From Desulfobacteraceae bacterium (GTDB lineage Bacteria > Desulfobacterota > Desulfobacteria > Desulfobacterales > SURF-7), in assembly GCA_003599865.1 (NCBI GenBank), contig QZKS01000033.1, forward strand, positions 1 through 54,543: 54,543 bases of DNA, in the 5' to 3' direction. The translations under genes were made by a program, and so were the position numbers. Below, in pieces: positions 8,103 through 17,010 of the stretch. The notes beneath the pieces were generated by a model that searched no databases, had not been told where the DNA came from, and was given only the letters and a program-made list of their open reading frames with translations. Every line of letters begins with the position of its first letter. Position 1 is the stretch's first letter.

Positions 8103-10322
8103 ATGAATAATTTTGCATATCGGACCAGCAAATATGCGCTCCGGGCCTTATCCGGTCTTTCAAAAACACAGATTCGCATTCATGGCAAAGAAAACATCCC
8201 CCCAAAAGGTGCAATTATTTACGCGATCAATCATTTCACAAGGATTGAAACCCTCTTTATTCCATATCATATCAACCGGATCACCGGAAAACCCATATGG
8301 TCCCTTGCGGATTACAACCTGTTCAGAGGAGGTTTGGGTGAATATCTTGACAAGGTTGGGGCGGTTTCAACAAAAGACCCCAATCGGGATCTGCTGATTG
8401 TCAAGAGTCTGTTGATCGGAGAAGCGTCCTGGGTCATTTTTCCGGAAGGGAGAATGGTCAAAAATAAAAAAATATATGAGAGGAAAGGGCGGAAAAGGGG
8501 AGAGTTTATCATCTCCTCGCCGGATGGCAGACGTCCGCCGCATACCGGGACAGCGACGCTGGCGCTTCGAACCGCTTTTTACCGGGAAAGGCTTCGAAGA
8601 ATGATCAATGTTTCACCCCGGGAAGCGGAAAGACTGATCCATCTTTTCCAGATCGAGGATGTCGGACCGATTCTGGATATTGAAACCTATATTGTTCCGG
8701 TCAATCTTACCTATTATCCCATTCGGGCAAAAGAGAATTTGCTGAGCCGCCTTGCGGAAAAATATGTGGATAACCTTTCCGAACGAATGCTGGAAGAGAT
8801 CATGATCGAAGGCACCATGCTGCTGTCCGGTGTTGATGTGGATATGCGGTTTGGGGAACCCATAAGGGTTCGGCAATATATCAAAAACCCCAGGATTCAG
8901 AAAGATATCAACGACGCATCCCCCATTAATTTTGACGACCCCATTTCTTCCAAAAGAATGATGAGGGTTTCTGCACAGAAGATCATGGAAAGGTATATGT
9001 CCCGTATTTACACGATGACAACCGTGAATCATGATCATATTTTTGCGACACTTCTGAAGTATCTGCCGGACAATCAGATCGATGAACAGGATTTGAGAAG
9101 AAGAGGGTATCTTGTGGCCATTCTGAAACCGGGAAAAGAAGAGGAGCTCTACCGGCATCATGGACTGGATAAAAATCAGATCAATCTCCTGACCGATGAT
9201 CGCTATCAGAAATATCGCAACTTTTACTCTCTTGCGGTGGAAAAGAAAATTATCATCGAAAATGAGAGGGCTGTTCAGAAAGATTCTGATTTCACGGATC
9301 AAACAGCGTTTCACCAGGTTCGGATCAACAATCCGGTTTCCGTGATCGCCAATGAAATCGAACCGATATCCTTTTATCAGGAAGCGTTGATGACGATCGC
9401 CCGTTATCCGAAAATCAGAATCAAGCATCTGGTTGTGAATCATCTCATGGAAAAGGCGATGTTTGATTTTCAACGGGATTACGCCAAGTTTGCCATCCCG
9501 GGAGAATCCAAAGACGAAAAAGTGGGAATGCCGATTTTTTTGAAAGGCAAGTCCATGGAAACAGGCGTTTTGTTAATTCATGGATATATGGCAGCGCCAA
9601 TGGAGGTCAGCGGGCTTGCCGAGTACCTGAGTCACATCGGATACCGTGTATATGCGCCAAGATTGAAAGGGCACGGCACCTCACCGAATGACCTGGCAAC
9701 CCGGAATTATATGGAATGGGTTGAGTCTGTGGAAGAGGGGTATGCATTACTGAGTAACAACTGTAAAAAGGTTGTGGTGGGCGGTTTTTCCACAGGAGCC
9801 GGTTTGGCGCTGGATCTATGTTCCCGGGTAACGGATCTGAGCGGCGTATTTGCCATTTCTCCGCCATTGAAATTACAGGATTTTTCAGCCAGGTTTGTTC
9901 CTGCCGTCAATCTGTGGAACTGGTTGATGGACCGAGTGAGTTTTGAAACTGCCAAAAAAGAGTTTGTAATCAATAATCCTGAAAATCCCCATATCAATTA
10001 CACCCGGAATCCGGTTTCCGGCATACTGGAGCTTGCAAGGCTGATGGACTCCATTGAGGGCAAGCTTGCCGGTATTACAATTCCGGCCCTTGTTGTTCAA
10101 TCCAATCGTGATCCGGTAGTGAATCCGGATGGGTCCAGAAGGATCTTCCAGCTTCTTGGATCGGAAGAAAAAGAATATCTGGTGGTGAATTTAAAACGGC
10201 ATGGTATTATTCTGGGACCGGGCTGTGAACGGGTATATCGGGCGGTTGGCGATTTTCTGGAACGGATACGGTCAGTTACCGATAGTCAGGGGGAAGGTTG
10301 GACTGCACCGCAAGGCAGTTGA
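8103..10322 (+). CDS. fusion of PlsC-type acyltransferase and alpha/beta hydrolase
   Basis: A 739-residue two-enzyme protein. The N-terminal part (about 1-260) is a lysophospholipid-acyltransferase-like domain with NH43-44 and, instead of the canonical HX4D, HX4E (His44, Glu49), plus the FPEGRM motif at 113-118. A middle region (about 270-475) is not recognised. The C-terminal 485-725 is a serine hydrolase of the monoglyceride-lipase/carboxylesterase type: LIHG 491-494, nucleophile Ser563 in GFSTG, Asp670 in NRDPVV and His700 in KRHG. One chain could thus both transfer and release acyl groups. The start follows GGAGAGAGG. It stands alone, convergent with the ATPase gene at 10369. Domain calls are firm; substrates are unknown. 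Confidence 0.85.
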   Translation: MNNFAYRTSKYALRALSGLSKTQIRIHGKENIPPKGAIIYAINHFTRIETLFIPYHINRITGKPIWSLADYNLFRGGLGEYLDKVGAVSTKDPNRDLLIVKSLLIGEASWVIFPEGRMVKNKKIYERKGRKRGEFIISSPDGRRPPHTGTATLALRTAFYRERLRRMINVSPREAERLIHLFQIEDVGPILDIETYIVPVNLTYYPIRAKENLLSRLAEKYVDNLSERMLEEIMIEGTMLLSGVDVDMRFGEPIRVRQYIKNPRIQKDINDASPINFDDPISSKRMMRVSAQKIMERYMSRIYTMTTVNHDHIFATLLKYLPDNQIDEQDLRRRGYLVAILKPGKEEELYRHHGLDKNQINLLTDDRYQKYRNFYSLAVEKKIIIENERAVQKDSDFTDQTAFHQVRINNPVSVIANEIEPISFYQEALMTIARYPKIRIKHLVVNHLMEKAMFDFQRDYAKFAIPGESKDEKVGMPIFLKGKSMETGVLLIHGYMAAPMEVSGLAEYLSHIGYRVYAPRLKGHGTSPNDLATRNYMEWVESVEEGYALLSNNCKKVVVGGFSTGAGLALDLCSRVTDLSGVFAISPPLKLQDFSARFVPAVNLWNWLMDRVSFETAKKEFVINNPENPHINYTRNPVSGILELARLMDSIEGKLAGITIPALVVQSNRDPVVNPDGSRRIFQLLGSEEKEYLVVNLKRHGIILGPGCERVYRAVGDFLERIRSVTDSQGEGWTAPQGS

Positions 10323-10368
10323 AAAAAAATCCTTTATGATCATACCTCCCAATTGATACAGGTATTTC

Positions 10369-11073
10369 CTACCCCTGTTTTTTTTGAATCAGCATGGTCG
10401 ATGGATCCAGTATCAGCCTTTCCGTATTGGTCGGACCGGAACCGCCTTTCAAATTACGGATATAAATACTTTCCCCCTCCGGATGAAGTTCAATAATGGT
10501 ATCAAAGAGATCCTTTATATCACTAACCTGAATCGGAAATCCGTCCGGTCCCGGCTCTTCGTGGCGATGGGTTTTTACAGTAAGCCAGGCATGCGCACCC
10601 AGATGATTGATGAATGGCTTTAATTCAAGAAGGGTGTCTTTGGCTGAGCCATCAAAGGGAAGCCCGTCAATAATGATCATGCGGGGTGAGAAAATGTCCT
10701 GTTCGACCAGATCCCTGACTCTTTCTTCAAGCCTCAGCATGCTGAATCCGTCCACCTTCATGGTCAGAATAAAGCGAAAGGGAAGAATGGTTTCCCAGAG
10801 CTGACGCTCCTGGTCCATTCTAAAATCTTTGGTTAAGAGCTGAAAGATTTCTTTATACCAGAGGTTGATTTTTTTAACCGGATCATCCAGGCTGATATGC
10901 AGCACTGCCTGATTTCTTAACATAGAGTTCAAGGCGATCTGGACCAGCAGGGATGTTTTCCCAACACCGGCACGGGCCAGAACCGCACCAAAGCCACCAT
11001 TGGGAAGAATATTGTCTGTTGCGTATCCAAGCCATTTCAGGGGATTGTCTGTGATATGGTTTGTCTGTTGCAT
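10369..11073 (-). CDS. RecA-like P-loop ATPase of unknown role
   Basis: A 234-residue single-domain ATPase of the RecA/KaiC/DnaB fold. Walker A is ARAGVGKT (33-40) and the Walker B Asp136 is in RMIIIDG; a conserved-looking HISLDDP strand (59-65) follows helix 1. No DNA-binding or circadian-clock extra domain is visible. CAGGAG lies upstream of the ATG. It is 77 bases downstream of the EF-G gene on the same strand, which may mean cotranscription, but an internal promoter cannot be excluded. I do not recognise a specific function. Confidence 0.7.
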   Translation of the reverse strand: MQQTNHITDNPLKWLGYATDNILPNGGFGAVLARAGVGKTSLLVQIALNSMLRNQAVLHISLDDPVKKINLWYKEIFQLLTKDFRMDQERQLWETILPFRFILTMKVDGFSMLRLEERVRDLVEQDIFSPRMIIIDGLPFDGSAKDTLLELKPFINHLGAHAWLTVKTHRHEEPGPDGFPIQVSDIKDLFDTIIELHPEGESIYIRNLKGGSGPTNTERLILDPSTMLIQKKQG

Positions 11074-11150
11074 ATTTTCGCTCCTGTATTGTTTACATTA
11101 TCGTATCAGAGAAATAAGAGTAACTATATGAATTTTATATTCTATGGCAA

Positions 11151-13250
11151 TCATTTTTTGGTCTGTTTGCCTTTTTCTCCTGCCTGGCTTTTCTGTTTGA
11201 TCAGTTCTTCCGCAATCTGTTTGGGGACCTGCCGATAGGTTGAAAATTCCATGGTGAACTGCGCTTTCCCCTGTGTCAGCGACCGGATGACGGTTGAATA
11301 GCCGAACATTTCCGACAAAGGCACCTGGGCTTCAATGACACTCATGGGGCCGTCTTCCTGCGAACCTTCGATAATACCGCGCCGCTGGTTTAAAGAACCC
11401 ATGACCGAACCCTGGAATTCCGTGGGCGTTTCCACGGCAACCTTCATGATCGGCTCATGAATAACCGGATTCGCCTTGTTGTATCCCTCCAGGAAAGCAC
11501 CTCGAGCTGCTGCCTGGAAAGCCATGTCGGATGAATCAACCGAATGCGAAGCACCGTCGGTAATCGTGATCTTCACGCCGGTAATCGGATATTCCAGTTT
11601 GGGGCCCTTGGCCATGCATAGTCTGAATCCCTTTTCACAGGCCGGGATATATTGTGTGGGTATAGAGGCGCCGGTAATTTTGTTTTCAAAAATAAATTCT
11701 TCTTCAAAACACGGTTCAATATATCCGGCAATACGTCCATACTGCCCGGAGCCGCCGGTCTGCTTTTTATGGGTATAGTTGAATTCCGCCATTTTTGTGA
11801 TGGTTTCCCGGTATGCGACCCTTGGCTGCCCGGTAGTCACCTTTGCATTGTATTCCCGATGCATTCTTTCCACATAGACCTCAAGATGCAGTTCTCCCAT
11901 TCCTTCGATAATGGTATCACCGGTTTCATCATTCACATAACTCCGGAAGGTCGGGTCTTCTTTTGTGAAACGGTTCAGGGCCTTGGACATGTTGATCTGG
12001 GATTTGTTGTCTTCCGGAATGATGGCAAGGGAAATTACGGGTTCCGGAACGTGCATGGATGTCATGGAGTAATTGATTTCCGGGCTCACAAATGTATCTC
12101 CTGAAGCGCAATCCACGCCGAAAATGGCACCGATATATCCGGCGGATATGGTCTCGATGTCTTCCATCTGGCTGGCATGCATCCGGACAAGTCTTCCGAT
12201 TTTAATTTTTTTGCCGGTACGGATATTGACCACCGTGGAACCTTTTGTAAGTTTTCCCTGGTATACACGGATATAGGTAAGCTGGCCATACTGCCCATCT
12301 TCCAGCTTAAAGGCCAGTGCCACAATCGGCTTGGTCGGATCGGCACACAGGATGACCGGCGTTTCGCTATTATCCATATCCAGGGCTTCATTTTTGACAT
12401 CCGCAGGGCAGGGAAGCAGGTTGTTTACTGCATCCAGCAATGGCTGAACACCTTTATTCTTATATGCGGAACCCATCAATACCGGTGTTAATGCCCGTAA
12501 CAGGCATCCGTTTCGAAGGGCATTCAGCAGCAAGCCCGGAGAGATTTCCTTTTCTTCCAGGATTGCCTCCGTCAGTTCATCGGAAAAGAGCGAAGCCTTA
12601 TCAATCATCTCTTCTCTTTTCTCTTTTGCCTGCGGCAGCAGGTGATCCGGTATTTCCTCGATTCGGAGAATTTCACCATTATCCCCGTCAAAGTAAATGG
12701 CCTTCATGGTGATCAGATCTGCGACGCCTTCCAGTTTTGCTTCCAGGCCGATCGGGATCTGCAGGGCAACAGGATTATGACCCAGTTTATCCCGAAGTTG
12801 TTCAATGACACGAAACGGGTTGGCCCCATTTCGGTCGCATTTGTTGATAAATGCAATGCAGGGAACCTTATACCGTTTCATCTGCTGGTCAACCGTAATG
12901 GATTGGGATTGAACACCGCCAACGGAACAGAGAACCAGCACGGCACCATCCAGTACACGAAGGGAACGTTCCACTTCAATGGTAAAATCAACATGTCCCG
13001 GGGTATCGATGATATTGATTTCATGATTTTTCCACTCACAGAAAGTCGCCGCTGAAGCAATGGTGATGCCGCGTTCCTTTTCCAGTTCCATGGAGTCCAT
13101 GGTCGCCCCCACACCATCCTTGCCTTTTACATCATGAATGGCATGAATTCTCTGGGTATAAAACAGAATTCTTTCTGTTAGAGTGGTTTTTCCGGAATCG
13201 ATATGAGCACTGATTCCGATGTTTCGAAGTGTCAATATTTCATTTTTCAT
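11151..13250 (-). CDS. fusA: elongation factor G, mitochondrial EFG1/spirochaete type
   Basis: Ribosomal translocase GTPase, 699 residues, all five EF-G domains. G1 is AHIDSGKT (15-22), G3 is DTPGHVDF and G4 is NKCD. Ser instead of Ala in AHID-S-GKT, the early [21 protein letters not shown] block and [15 protein letters not shown] are hallmarks of the mtEFG1/spdEFG1 branch rather than of the str-operon EF-G. No rpsL, rpsG or tuf adjoins it, so this is probably one of two EF-G copies. AAAGGA precedes the start. Whether it does translocation, recycling or both cannot be decided from the sequence. Confidence 0.93.
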   Translation of the reverse strand: MKNEILTLRNIGISAHIDSGKTTLTERILFYTQRIHAIHDVKGKDGVGATMDSMELEKERGITIASAATFCEWKNHEINIIDTPGHVDFTIEVERSLRVLDGAVLVLCSVGGVQSQSITVDQQMKRYKVPCIAFINKCDRNGANPFRVIEQLRDKLGHNPVALQIPIGLEAKLEGVADLITMKAIYFDGDNGEILRIEEIPDHLLPQAKEKREEMIDKASLFSDELTEAILEEKEISPGLLLNALRNGCLLRALTPVLMGSAYKNKGVQPLLDAVNNLLPCPADVKNEALDMDNSETPVILCADPTKPIVALAFKLEDGQYGQLTYIRVYQGKLTKGSTVVNIRTGKKIKIGRLVRMHASQMEDIETISAGYIGAIFGVDCASGDTFVSPEINYSMTSMHVPEPVISLAIIPEDNKSQINMSKALNRFTKEDPTFRSYVNDETGDTIIEGMGELHLEVYVERMHREYNAKVTTGQPRVAYRETITKMAEFNYTHKKQTGGSGQYGRIAGYIEPCFEEEFIFENKITGASIPTQYIPACEKGFRLCMAKGPKLEYPITGVKITITDGASHSVDSSDMAFQAAARGAFLEGYNKANPVIHEPIMKVAVETPTEFQGSVMGSLNQRRGIIEGSQEDGPMSVIEAQVPLSEMFGYSTVIRSLTQGKAQFTMEFSTYRQVPKQIAEELIKQKSQAGEKGKQTKK

Positions 13251-13836
13251 AACAATTCATCCTTTGGCCTGTCCACGAAATATGTTGAAAATGGAATCGG
13301 GAAAAACAACTCATGTAACGGAAACAGAAAAATTCATGCAAACAGTATCCTGTAAAATTGGTTTTTTCTGTATGAAAGAATATGAGCTTGATCAGAAAAG
13401 ATGTTACTGAAGTGAAGTGTCTTTCAAAATTACGAATATTGATTCCAATATTTTTTGATCTGCTCGGATGAGAAGCAGCTCTTTTTATGGAATCATTATC
13501 TGTTGACTCTTTTCTTGATGTCCAACCTGATTACCAATAAACTGTTTATTCCTGTTTCAAGGGTTATATGACCATTTTTCATCCGATTACAAACAAAGAG
13601 TGATGCTAATAATTTACATTGGGTTGAAAGTCAAGCCATTAATGACCTGCTAATCAAAAAAAATATTTGTCAGGGCTTGCTTTGCTTGATCAGGAAACGT
13701 TATTGTATTATACATTTCCTGTTTCGGACATGCAAAAGAAATTTTGCTTTTCGACGTGAGTGATTATACTATTTTTTTTGCACCGGAAAAAATGGAGGCC
13801 GGAAAACATGAATGCCATGCTTTGGGAAGAGAGGAC
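13251..13836. other. AT-rich intergenic region between fusA and azlC
   Basis: 586 bases without a convincing gene. It holds a small AT-only hairpin (AATATTG, loop ATTC, CAATATT, then four T; about 13435-13456) and the azlCD promoter candidate at 13686-13714. In-frame codons extend the azlC frame up to 13744 (ATG at 13792), but a better ribosome-binding site supports the ATG at 13837. I saw no tRNA or riboswitch-like fold. Confidence 0.5.
13686..13714 (+). promoter_or_regulatory. probable promoter of azlCD
   Basis: TTGATC (13686-13691), a 17-base spacer and TATACA (13709-13714), about 120 bases upstream of the chosen azlC start. Confidence 0.4.
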
Positions 13837-14541
13837 ATGGAACCGCAAATAAATGTTAATAAGCAGCCGTTTTTTTTTGACGGCATCCGGGCGGGGTTTC
13901 CAATCTGTCTGGGTTACGTCCCGATTGGGCTTGCATTCGGTGTGATTGCCCAGAAGGCCGGACTGAGTCCGGTTGAGATTGCGCTGATGTCTTTGCTGGT
14001 ATTTGCCGGAAGCTCCCAGTTCATTGCTGTTTCCATGATATCTTCCGGTTCGGAAATCCTCTCCATTGTCATGACAACATTCATGGTGAATCTCCGTCAC
14101 TTTTTAATGAGTTCCTCACTTTCGCGATTTTCCGGTGTCAAAAAAGGAGGATTTCTCTCCTTTTTTTCTTATGGGATCACCGACGAAAGTTTTGCCGTAA
14201 ATCTGGCAAAGTTCACACAGGGGCCATGGGATATGAACCGCGCTCTGGTGGTGAATCAATCTGCCAATATGGTGTGGATTATCAGCACGGTCGCAGGAGG
14301 ATACGGAAGCCGGTTTATTCCGGAAAAAGCCTTTGGAATGGAGTATGCGCTGCCTGCCATGTTTATCTGCCTTTTGGTATTTCAACTGCGGGGTCTTGCC
14401 TATATCCTCACGGCTGCAATGGCGGCGATTATCGCCGTCACTTTGTCTTTGCTGATTCCGGGAAACAGTTATATCGTAATTGCATCCATGATTGCCGCGA
14501 CACTGGGTGTATTTCTCAAACCCATTATCATGAAACGGTGA
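13837..14541 (+). CDS. azlC: AzlC-family amino-acid exporter, large subunit
   Basis: Inner-membrane protein of the branched-chain amino acid exporter family (AzlC/YgaZ). The 234 residues contain several hydrophobic segments, with the family-typical GFPICLGYVPIGLAFGV near the N-terminus, VFAGSSQF, and MVNLRHFLMS followed by YGITDESFAV. The start at 13837 has GAGAGGAC just before it; an upstream in-frame ATG at 13792 would add 15 hydrophilic residues. It forms a two-component transporter with the AzlD homologue six bases downstream. The exported substrate is probably Leu, Ile or Val, by family. Confidence 0.9.
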   Translation: MEPQINVNKQPFFFDGIRAGFPICLGYVPIGLAFGVIAQKAGLSPVEIALMSLLVFAGSSQFIAVSMISSGSEILSIVMTTFMVNLRHFLMSSSLSRFSGVKKGGFLSFFSYGITDESFAVNLAKFTQGPWDMNRALVVNQSANMVWIISTVAGGYGSRFIPEKAFGMEYALPAMFICLLVFQLRGLAYILTAAMAAIIAVTLSLLIPGNSYIVIASMIAATLGVFLKPIIMKR

Positions 14542-14547
14542 TCCGTC

Positions 14548-14874
14548 ATGGAAATGAATTCATATCTTATCCTGCTTCTGGGTATGGGAGCGGTTACCTA
14601 TATCCCTCGCTGGCTTCCGATGTTTTTTCTCTCCGGGAAAAAACTCCCGCAATGGTTGATCGACTGGCTGGATTTCATACCGGTTGCCATTCTCAGCGCG
14701 CTGCTTCTTCCGGCACTGGTTACGTCGGGTGATCCCCGGCAACTGGATATCCTTCAGACAAAAATGATGGTCGGCATTCCAACGTTCCTGTTCGCCCTGA
14801 AAACCAGATCCCTGGCCGGCACGGTCGTTGTCGGGATGGGATTGTACCGGCTTGCCGGACAATTTATGAATTAA
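14548..14874 (+). CDS. azlD: AzlD-family exporter small subunit
   Basis: 108 residues with three to four membrane helices and the family motif TYIPRWLPMFFLSGKKLP, followed by FIPVAILSALLLPAL. Obligate partner of AzlC (YgaH/AzlD role). The gene starts six bases after the azlC stop, and its 3' end overlaps the convergent elbB stop by about 11 bases. Confidence 0.9.
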   Translation: MEMNSYLILLLGMGAVTYIPRWLPMFFLSGKKLPQWLIDWLDFIPVAILSALLLPALVTSGDPRQLDILQTKMMVGIPTFLFALKTRSLAGTVVVGMGLYRLAGQFMN

Positions 14875-15523
14875 CCATCGACAAGATTTTTTTTACCAGT
14901 TTTTCAATACCCACGGCAATGTCTTTTATCCCCGGTCCCAGCATATAGGCAGGCGTTGTTACCAGTCTGTTGGATTCATCCACACAGATTTCATCCACCG
15001 AACAATTCCGGTGTACCCCTCCCATTTCTTCCAATGTTTTTGCCACCGTGAGGTCATGGCCGATGGTAATGGACGGTTTTTTTTCACAAATGGCTGCGAC
15101 CAGTGTCGCCGGGGCAATGCACAGCGCACCTACCGGCTTTTTCAGGGAAACCATATCCCGGATCAATTGTTTGACATCCGGATTGACCTTTGCTTTTTTG
15201 CCGGCGGCGGAAAAGTCGGACAGATTGCAGACCGCTCCGAAACCGCCCGGCAGGATCATCCCATCCATCTCCGAAGCTTTGACCTTTCGAATATCCCGGA
15301 TATTTCCCCTGGCGATTCTGGCGGATTCAATCAGGACATTCCGTGTTTCGCCGGTTTTCTTTCCCGTGAGATGATTGACTACCTGATCCTGTTCAATATC
15401 CGGTGCCATAAAGATCATCTTTGCTCCCTGTTGTTCCAGGTAGAGAATGGTCAACACGGCCTCATGGATTTCCGAACCGTCTTTTACCCCGCAGCCGGAC
15501 AGTACAATACCGATCGTTGTCAT
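14864..15523 (-). CDS. elbB: ElbB-like DJ-1/PfpI family protein
   Basis: 219-residue glutamine-amidotransferase-like protein with the ElbB layout: GIVLSGCGVKDGSEIHEAV at the start, LPGGFGAVCNLSDF, and the nucleophile Cys135 in GALCIAPA. The E. coli homologue has been linked to isoprenoid metabolism and has glyoxalase-like activity; the true role is uncertain. It lies 26 bases downstream of the Nudix gene and probably shares its promoter. Confidence 0.9.
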   Translation of the reverse strand: MTTIGIVLSGCGVKDGSEIHEAVLTILYLEQQGAKMIFMAPDIEQDQVVNHLTGKKTGETRNVLIESARIARGNIRDIRKVKASEMDGMILPGGFGAVCNLSDFSAAGKKAKVNPDVKQLIRDMVSLKKPVGALCIAPATLVAAICEKKPSITIGHDLTVAKTLEEMGGVHRNCSVDEICVDESNRLVTTPAYMLGPGIKDIAVGIEKLVKKILSMVNS

Positions 15524-15549
15524 GTTTTACCTCCAGATGTTGGTGCTTT

Positions 15550-15984
15550 TCAAATCTGTTGAAAGATATCTGATTGTTTCATTCCGTTCTGATATTTAAA
15601 AAAATCATCCAGAATTTTCCGGTGATCAAAAACAATCGGAGCCGGAAGGCTGTCCTGTGTATAGACACCAAGGTTTTTCGCATCATCCGCCGCTTTCGGA
15701 ATATCGCTGGAATGAGCAATAAACACTATGGAAACCGTGTGGTGCCTCGGGTCCCTTCGGGGATCGGAATAGGTATGGAACTGTTCTTCCAGCGTTACAC
15801 AAAGGGAGGTTTCTTCCCGGGCCTCCCGGACAGCAGCCTGCTCAACCGTTTCTCCATAGTCTACAAAACCGCCCGGCAATGCCCAGCCATGGGGAGGATT
15901 GCGCCGTTCAATCAATACAATGCCATTGGTAACTTTGATGATAATATCAACAGTTAAGAGCGGATTTCTTGGGTTGGTTGCCAT
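15550..15984 (-). CDS. Nudix hydrolase
   Basis: 144 residues. The Nudix box begins at Gly39: GX5E (Gly39, Glu45), then R53-E54-x2-E57-E58; the usual Gly near the end is Ser60. The protein has the size of small ADP-ribose/8-oxo-dGTP-type pyrophosphatases, and its neighbour does not fix the substrate. First gene of an operon with elbB, read from one arm of the palindromic promoter at 16013-16056. Confidence 0.88.
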   Translation of the reverse strand: MATNPRNPLLTVDIIIKVTNGIVLIERRNPPHGWALPGGFVDYGETVEQAAVREAREETSLCVTLEEQFHTYSDPRRDPRHHTVSIVFIAHSSDIPKAADDAKNLGVYTQDSLPAPIVFDHRKILDDFFKYQNGMKQSDIFQQI

Positions 15985-16012
15985 AGGTATCTATTGTCTG
16001 CTTTTTAGAAAG

Positions 16013-16056
16013 TTTATCGCCATTGTTTTGACTTTTTGTCAAAACACCAATATATT
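16013..16056. promoter_or_regulatory. divergent promoter pair built on a perfect palindrome
   Basis: An inverted repeat GTTTTGAC-TTTTT-GTCAAAAC (16025-16045) supplies a -35 element on each strand. Plus: TTGACT 16028-16033, 17-base spacer, TATATT 16051-16056 (hydroxylase gene). Minus: TTGACA 16042-16037, 18-base spacer, GATAAA 16018-16013 (Nudix-elbB). A dimeric regulator bound to the palindrome would cover both -35 boxes. Confidence 0.55.
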
Positions 16057-16179
16057 GAAGAAACATTAAAATAGCAGATCACATAAAACCGGTCAAAATC
16101 TATTCAAGGTTTTTTAAAAATGCAAGAACCGATAATCAAAGAACAGAATATAAAAAAATGACCAAATAGAGAGAGCCCA

Positions 16180-16974
16180 ATGTCAAATATCAATTTCGAA
16201 GCCATTAAAATCGGTCTGGTTTGCGGCGGGTTGCTTTTTTTCCTGGTTCTGGAGCTTATCGTTCCTTATCGTGAAAATTCCGTATCCAAAATCAAACGAT
16301 GGATGAACAACCTGACCCTTGGAATCATCAATATTATTTTGTATGAGGCCGTGATTGTATCCCTGTTTGTTGCAACCGCTTCCTATGTGACCAGACAGCA
16401 GATTGGCATCCTGAATCTGGTGGAAATGCCAACATGGCTGAAAGTAATCGATACGATTGTTTTTATGGATCTGATGTTTTATCTTCTGCATATCCTGATC
16501 CACCGGATTCCGTTTTTATGGCGTTTTCACCGGGTTCACCATACGGACCTGGATGTTGACGTTTCCACTGCCATGCGATTTCACATTCTGGAGGTCTGCT
16601 TTCGTTCCATGGCAGGGATCGGAATGATCTATTTTATCGGGGCTGATCCTTTGGGAGTAGTTGTTTTTGAGTGTCTTTTTCTGTTCGCCTTTTTTTTCCA
16701 GCACAGCGGAATCAAGCTTCCCAAAATTATCGAGGATTTTTACTGGATTCTTTTTGTTCCGCCGGCCATGCATCGGATACACCATTCGGTTGACCGCGAA
16801 GAGCGGAATACAAACTTCGGGGCCATTTTTTCCATCTGGGATCGTTTTTTCGGCACACTTCTCACCGGAGTCAATCAAAATCAGATCTGGGTGGGCGTGG
16901 ATGGCCACATTCAGGAAAAAAAACTGGAAATCTATCATCTGTTGTGGATGCCCTTCACGCCGTCCGTGAAATAA
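16180..16974 (+). CDS. membrane di-iron fatty-acid hydroxylase/sterol desaturase family protein
   Basis: 264 residues with about four membrane helices and the His clusters of the superfamily: H104-x3-H108, HRVHH 117-121, H135 and H175 between membrane segments, and HRIHH 198-202. These bind the two irons that insert oxygen into a C-H bond of a lipid. The superfamily includes sterol desaturases, carotenoid hydroxylases, plasmalogen-type enzymes and lipid-A-like hydroxylases; the neighbours do not indicate which. Oxygen dependence is notable for a presumed anaerobe and may reflect microaerobic life. GAGAGAG lies upstream of the ATG. Confidence 0.85.
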   Translation: MSNINFEAIKIGLVCGGLLFFLVLELIVPYRENSVSKIKRWMNNLTLGIINIILYEAVIVSLFVATASYVTRQQIGILNLVEMPTWLKVIDTIVFMDLMFYLLHILIHRIPFLWRFHRVHHTDLDVDVSTAMRFHILEVCFRSMAGIGMIYFIGADPLGVVVFECLFLFAFFFQHSGIKLPKIIEDFYWILFVPPAMHRIHHSVDREERNTNFGAIFSIWDRFFGTLLTGVNQNQIWVGVDGHIQEKKLEIYHLLWMPFTPSVK

Positions 16975-16975
16975 A

Positions 16976-17000
16976 CACTGCCGGAAATACCGGCTTGCAA
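16976..17000. terminator. weak hairpin between convergent genes
   Basis: GCCGG-AAATA-CCGGC sits between the hydroxylase stop and the ROK gene stop. There is no adjacent T-run, so termination activity is doubtful. Confidence 0.2.
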
Positions 17001-17010
17001 TTCATCCGGT

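Noticed and set aside
8613-9473. 286-codon minus-strand open frame
   Set aside because: Antisense to the acyltransferase-hydrolase gene; the product is His/Ile/Phe-rich without domain pattern and has no ribosome site.
13708-14100. 130-codon minus-strand frame
   Set aside because: Antisense to the azlC start and the azlCD leader; no protein-like features.
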